From Paralvinella palmiformis (taxonomy: Eukaryota > Annelida > Polychaeta > Terebellida > Alvinellidae): 64,000 nt of DNA. The notes below the pieces were generated by a model. The model did not search any database. It was not told the origin of the DNA and saw only the letters and a list, made by a program, of their open reading frames with translations. Below are positions 61,400-64,000 of this stretch, piece by piece (position 1 is the stretch's first letter; each line of letters begins with the position of its first letter). The stretch is taken from positions 312,501 through 376,500 of the forward strand of contig JAODUP010000090.1 in NCBI GenBank assembly GCA_025642065.1, in the 5' to 3' direction. A program made the position numbers and the translations under genes.

Positions 61400-63821
61400 G
61401 ATGATTCTTTTGTTTATGGGAATCAACATAGAGTAAGACCAATAAAGAAGTAACTGACATAACATAAAAACAGGGTTACAAAAAATCACTATTAAAAAAT
61501 AGAATACAAAAAATGTTTTTATTAAAATGAGATTTATTTACTTCTATGATTTTAAATTTTATTTTTGGGGGATTCTGATGACCAGCCCCTGTATTACGTT
61601 GCCACATTTCTTGCATGTTGCCCCACATACTGCTTTCTCCCCAACTTTAGTCTTAATAAAGTATAATCACACAATGTTTTCTGCCAGACATTGTAAAGTT
61701 GACAAGTATCAATATATATATAACTAGCTGTAAATTACAAAATAATGAAGTTTCAAAAGTTGCAGAGTAGTCAGATTTTGTTTCTGGTATGTATTCAGCA
61801 TGATATAATTATCAATAATGAATATATGTGAATGTTCACCTTATATGCATATCCAGGCTAAACACCAAGCCCTTAACATTAACTCACTGACCCCCTAAAT
61901 GCATAGAAAAGATCATCCCCAAATTCACTAGATTTAGTGTGGCTTCACATGACACCAGACATGGGGTCAATTCCATTTTGTCAATTCCAATTTATTAATT
62001 CCAATTCCATTTTTACCTAGTACTTCTTACCATGAGTAGGAACTCCGAGTACCTACTTTTAATACATACTCTGAAGAGTTTATATTCCAAGTATGATTGT
62101 CATGGAAGAAATATTTCTGAATTAAAAATTAAATGGTAAATTAATCTGTGGATTTAATTTTTTTGTAGCAAACTTCAATTCCAATTTTATAAATTCCAAT
62201 TCAATTTTTTTAAACAAGTAATTCCAATTCTGGAATTGCCCATCAATTCCAATTCTGGAATTAAATTGATCACATGGCTGTATGACACCTTCTATTGTGT
62301 TGATCCATCAAGTTCATCCCAACTATATATTCAGAGAAATAGTCACCAATTATTATGACTATTATTTCATTTTTTTATACTGTAAGTTAATTGGTAAATG
62401 TATGGTTATGAAATAATCAATAAAAATAACTGCAATATTAAAAATCAAATTAGTGATAATAAAACCTTCAAATATCAAAAAGTATCCAGTAATTTAAACC
62501 AAACAACACTGCATAATAATACTAATTACTGTATTAATGGCTTTTTAAACTGTTTTCTAGCAGATTATCAGAAAATAAAATATTTAAAAAGTCAATGCTT
62601 TCATATCATCTCTCCAAATTTTCAAACCACTCATTCAAACATAACTATTCTGCATAAAACTGTAAATGCTAGAAAGCCACAATAGGTGGTTGTTAACTGA
62701 GCTTCTAGCATACATACCTGTGCCAGTGCTGTTGAAAATCCTAGACGAGCCCATTTTCTGGAAGAAGCAAGACCCTTGATAAGGCGATCCACTGTATATG
62801 CCAATTCTTTACAATGTTTCTGGGACTGCACAAGAAAAATACAATTATAAATTTTTATGGCCTAATAACATTTCTAAAACTAACCAGAAATAAAGTGTCT
62901 GTCTTTAAACAAACAAAATGAAAAATATAAACAGCAGAAATGAGAACAGAATTTATTTCTAATATATACTGTTAAAACTATTGAGGTTAATGAAACCAGG
63001 TGAGCTTTGTAACTCATGTTTAGACAACTACAAGCAAGTCTGTTGGATATAAAACTGACTATAGTTGGACACCTGTACTTAGCACCGATTGAATTCACTA
63101 ACTACACTAACCTCTATTAATAATAACAACAAAATGTTGTTTTTAACATCAATTTTTGTCATTTAATAGCTCAACAAAGAGAAAACGTTATTACTGAAGC
63201 AAGATTATCAGTCTATTACAGGGATTAAATTAGGTTAATTTGGGGGTGAAGTTATAAATTATACAATTTTGTGAGTACTGATAACTGTCACAGTCACTAT
63301 ATAACAGTGTCTGTGTGATTCTCTGAATTAACCCCAGATTATTTCACCCTGCTCTCTCACAGTTTCTCCAAAGAAACAGAAATATGACTAAATAAGAAGT
63401 TAAGCTTTTATCAATTAAGGGAGATGCATATGGTCTGGTAGATGAAGCATACATAATATTAACCACCCAACATAAAACTAAACTCCTCCACAACACCACA
63501 CATTTATGATGAGATCACAGCTAAAAATTGTGGAAACGTAAGAAGCAAACAAAACACCATCTAGGTATATAATCTGGTCAAGGAGTTATAATCGGATGGG
63601 GAGATATTCCAACAAAACTTTAGGTTTAACAGAGAACAGTTTGCTCAGGTGTTAAATTATGTGGAGGAAGATTGTTGTCTTTCATTGCAAAATGCCGCCA
63701 GATTATTTGGGAGATTATTTGTCATATTCTGGATTCTGATTTTATAATAAGTTGCAGCATGAATCACTACATGGAGCATTTCAGTTTACCTCATATGGAG
63801 CCACATGCTTTTCCATTTTTG
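39230..63821 (-). CDS. MYBBP1A: MYBBP1A / Pol5-like nucleolar protein, 5' end probably outside window
   Basis: Exons, 5' to 3': 63790-63821 (start uncertain), 62718-62825, 60966-61055, 60564-60635, 60288-60401, 58150-58272, 57773-57865, 57513-57621, 56149-56237, 55923-56015, 55654-55794, 54838-54908, 53790-53982, 53552-53636, 53228-53292, 52994-53047, 51362-51415, 51063-51173, 50449-50661, 50000-50048, 48357-48520, 45152-45285, 44850-44907, 44489-44602, 43659-43734, 43279-43328, 43084-43179, 42843-42910, 42695-42746, 42466-42537, 41486-41530, 40150-40254, 39861-39967, 39230-39542. From 62825 on they sum to 3381 bases (1126 residues plus TAA) with every phase matching. The family acts in the nucleolus in rRNA transcription and ribosome assembly. 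Recognisable blocks are DRLIKGLASSRKWARLGFST, SHLVRTVVNTVFTMICPHLT with RHSVQLILD, an acidic tract (exon 48357-48520), DDSAMFKLDNALSAAFKGMS and a lysine-rich tail (KKRRKSEIPIG, KERKKKRKSLG) likely to be a nucleolar signal. The human protein is about 1330 residues. The N-terminal WD-like start is not visible. Confidence 0.92.
45666..46770 (+). mobile_element. AATTCC-rich repeat with tyrosine-recombinase relic
   Basis: A repeat rich in CAATTCCAATT (45666-45780) passes into CACCATGAGTAGGATTGTCA, then TGGAAGAAATATTTGTGAAT. A second copy of this module lies at 61966-62200. Between about 46020 and 46400, plus-strand frames read PVRALKRMFLL, LTYGKFTKDLKWLLKQLGL, SSHSFRR and, after a frame change, QIGIPGDMI. 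This is the C-terminal order of a tyrosine recombinase (with the H-x-x-R box) as used by DIRS/Ngaro- and Crypton-type elements. The block at 45911-46053 is repeated at 46404-46482 plus 46638-46699, the second copy split by a TA-rich insert. The unit is dead and lies in the intron between MYBBP1A exons 45152-45285 and 48357-48520. Confidence 0.6.
47369..47425 (-). repeat. tRNA-derived SINE head
   Basis: On the minus strand: GGGCTGCTTCCGTGGCCTAA, then CTGGTGGTGCAGCAGTGTTG. It resembles the start of the 59463 SINE (CATGGTCTAACTGGTAGTGC). Only the head is recognisable. Confidence 0.5.
47446..48247. mobile_element. 802-bp TIR DNA transposon remnant flanked by TA
   Basis: The left end (CTGTATATACTCACATATAA) is the inverse of the right end (GCACGCGAGTATATACAG), with further weak homology of about 25 bases inward (ATAAGTCACA, GTGACTTGC, TCTTATACG on both sides). 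TA dinucleotides flank both ends, as expected of the Tc1/mariner/pogo superfamily. Inside, near 47860-48110, a plus-strand frame shows RKPEVAVF, then after a stop SDEEGNNIYDD, which could be the acidic C-terminus of a pogo-like transposase. No intact DDE domain is present. It sits in the MYBBP1A intron, 110 bases downstream (minus-strand sense) of exon 48357-48520. Confidence 0.62.
51496..51534. repeat. TA microsatellite at Tc1 insertion point
   Basis: TA repeat directly abutting the left end of the Tc1-like element. TA runs also flank the right end (52691-52706). Confidence 0.95.
51535..52692 (-). mobile_element. Internally deleted Tc1-like transposon
   Basis: The left terminus CAGTGGTGGAAAGAAGTTTT (51535 on) is the inverse of the right terminus ending at 52692 (AAAAACCTTTTTCCACCACT). 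Arms are about 28 bases with a few mismatches, and the element lies in TA-repeat DNA consistent with a TA target. It is 1158 bases long and lies in the MYBBP1A intron between exons 51362-51415 and 52994-53047. The size is close to an autonomous Tc1 element (about 1.3-1.6 kb), less an internal part of the transposase. Confidence 0.85.
51855..52385 (-). pseudogene. Tc1 transposase remnant lacking the catalytic core
   Basis: Minus-strand ATG at 52385 opens MAKPKKIQYSTHVKIQVLHD, then a stop, then ATRC-type helix-turn-helix sequence (HTTARMIVKKIQ). Later comes KKTAPELKRQWSEHSGVQSA, then TRTVCGRLLKHGFQ, typical of the Tc1 paired-like DNA-binding region. After a further stop the frame reads LRKFVVNEWNNIMPEQCKHL and ends GLATKY, which is the extreme C-terminus of Tc1 transposases. 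The roughly 150-residue DDE catalytic region between these blocks is absent, and at least two stops interrupt the frame. Confidence 0.82.
57341..57384. repeat. 22-bp tandem duplication
   Basis: The phrase TTTCAGACTCTAACTGGGAT, with a short spacer, occurs twice in a row. It lies in the MYBBP1A intron between exons 56149-56237 and 57513-57621. Confidence 0.8.
58466..58545 (-). repeat. Decayed SINE 3' end with short ACTC tail
   Basis: On the minus strand, GATGTGACCAGTGATGATGC, then AGATTAAAC, then ACTCACTTACTCGCTC. It matches the body end and tail of the SINE at 13915-14296 but with only four or five decayed tail units. Confidence 0.6.
58927..58961. repeat. TA microsatellite in MYBBP1A intron
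   Basis: About 17 TA units. The same introns also carry TA runs at 43399-43423, 46546-46575 and 61370-61395 and a CA run at 43015-43036. Confidence 0.95.
59463..59661 (-). repeat. tRNA-derived SINE, best-preserved copy
   Basis: On the minus strand the copy starts GGTGCCTCCATGGTCTAACT, then GGTAGTGCATTGGACC, then the B box GAGTTCGAATTTTGG. The body follows with GGGCATATCTGAATGGTGTT, TCATCTTTGGCTTCGCTTCA, TTACCTTTGGACGTAGCTCG and GCCCATGTAGCC, and ends GTAAAACTTCAATC. Head and body are shared with the copies at 33515 and 35655, and the B-box region with that at 3870. It lies in the MYBBP1A intron between exons 58150-58272 and 60288-60401. Confidence 0.78.
61960..62280 (+). repeat. Second copy of the AATTCC-rich dispersed repeat
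   Basis: GGGGTCAATTCCATTTTGTC opens a run of AATTCCAATT words, followed by ACCATGAGTAGGAACTCC, GATTGTCATGGAAGAAATAT and AAATTAATCTGTGGATTTAA, then more AATTCC words. The same succession occurs at 45666-45885 and in part at 46705-46770. No coding remnant is visible in this copy. Confidence 0.75.
62826..63789 (-). other. MYBBP1A 5'-most visible intron
   Basis: A phase-0 intron with AT-rich sequence and no repeat or exon recognised. Confidence 0.6.
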
Positions 63822-63829
63822 CTGCATCT

Positions 63830-63866
63830 ACATATATGGAATCTTTAGCCAAGATTCCATATATGT
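63830..63866. other. Perfect 16-bp inverted repeat with 5-base loop
   Basis: ACATATATGGAATCTT (63830-63845), the loop TAGCC, then AAGATTCCATATATGT (63851-63866). In the MYBBP1A sense it ends six bases before the likely acceptor (GATGCAG, 63822-63828) of the first visible exon. Confidence 0.9.
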
Positions 63867-64000
63867 GGTATGCAACAAAAAAATGGAACACATAAATGTA
63901 CGAGTGTGATTCCATATGTGCGACTGCAATAAAACAGTTCACTCCATCATTCATATAATGATTCATGCGAATCTGACGGTTGAATCCTGAATTTTACAAG

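Overview
This window is nuclear DNA from a multicellular animal. It holds long genes made of many small exons with GT/AG borders, long AT-rich introns, abundant microsatellites (TA, GAGT, CT, CA) and decayed transposable elements. The gene families (otopetrin, MFSD4-type transporter, MYBBP1A, secreted WAP protein) together with the retrotransposon and tRNA-SINE types suggest an invertebrate, most probably a mollusc or another lophotrochozoan. That placement is inference. No prokaryotic system (CRISPR, operon, phage) is present.

Layout. (1) 1-690: a 21-bp minisatellite and TTG-rich DNA. (2) 872-4677, minus strand: a complete six-exon gene for a 256-residue secreted cysteine-rich protein with one WAP four-disulfide-core domain and an unrecognised C-terminal domain. 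One intron carries a 482-bp inverted-repeat element with a THAP-like remnant. (3) 4678-22176: a gene-poor, repeat-rich tract with a 42-bp minisatellite, large GAGT arrays that are SINE tails, a hAT-like transposase remnant and one isolated coding-like exon at 15390-15649. (4) 22177-28017, plus strand: a complete seven-exon otopetrin (proton channel) gene with a repetitive 3' flank. (5) 30186-31320, minus strand: a broken LINE reverse transcriptase. (6) 34039-38422, plus strand: a complete three-exon transporter of the MFSD4/NaGLT1 type. (7) 39230 to at least 63790, minus strand: MYBBP1A/Pol5-like nucleolar protein, with 33 phase-consistent exons through the stop codon plus a short 5' exon. Its 5' end probably lies beyond the window.

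The transporter and MYBBP1A genes converge, with predicted poly(A) signals about 130 bp apart. The MYBBP1A introns contain an internally deleted Tc1 element, a TA-flanked terminal-inverted-repeat element, a tyrosine-recombinase relic inside a duplicated AATTCC-rich repeat, and tRNA-derived SINEs.

The genes are functionally unrelated (secreted protein, ion channel, transporter, ribosome biogenesis) and do not form a pathway. All gene models were built by hand, by joining exons so that reading phase is kept across every intron. Each gives an uninterrupted frame whose total length divides by three. The most interesting leads are the uncharacterised secreted WAP protein, a possible alternative first exon for otopetrin, and SINE families whose 3' tails appear to have seeded the giant tetranucleotide arrays.
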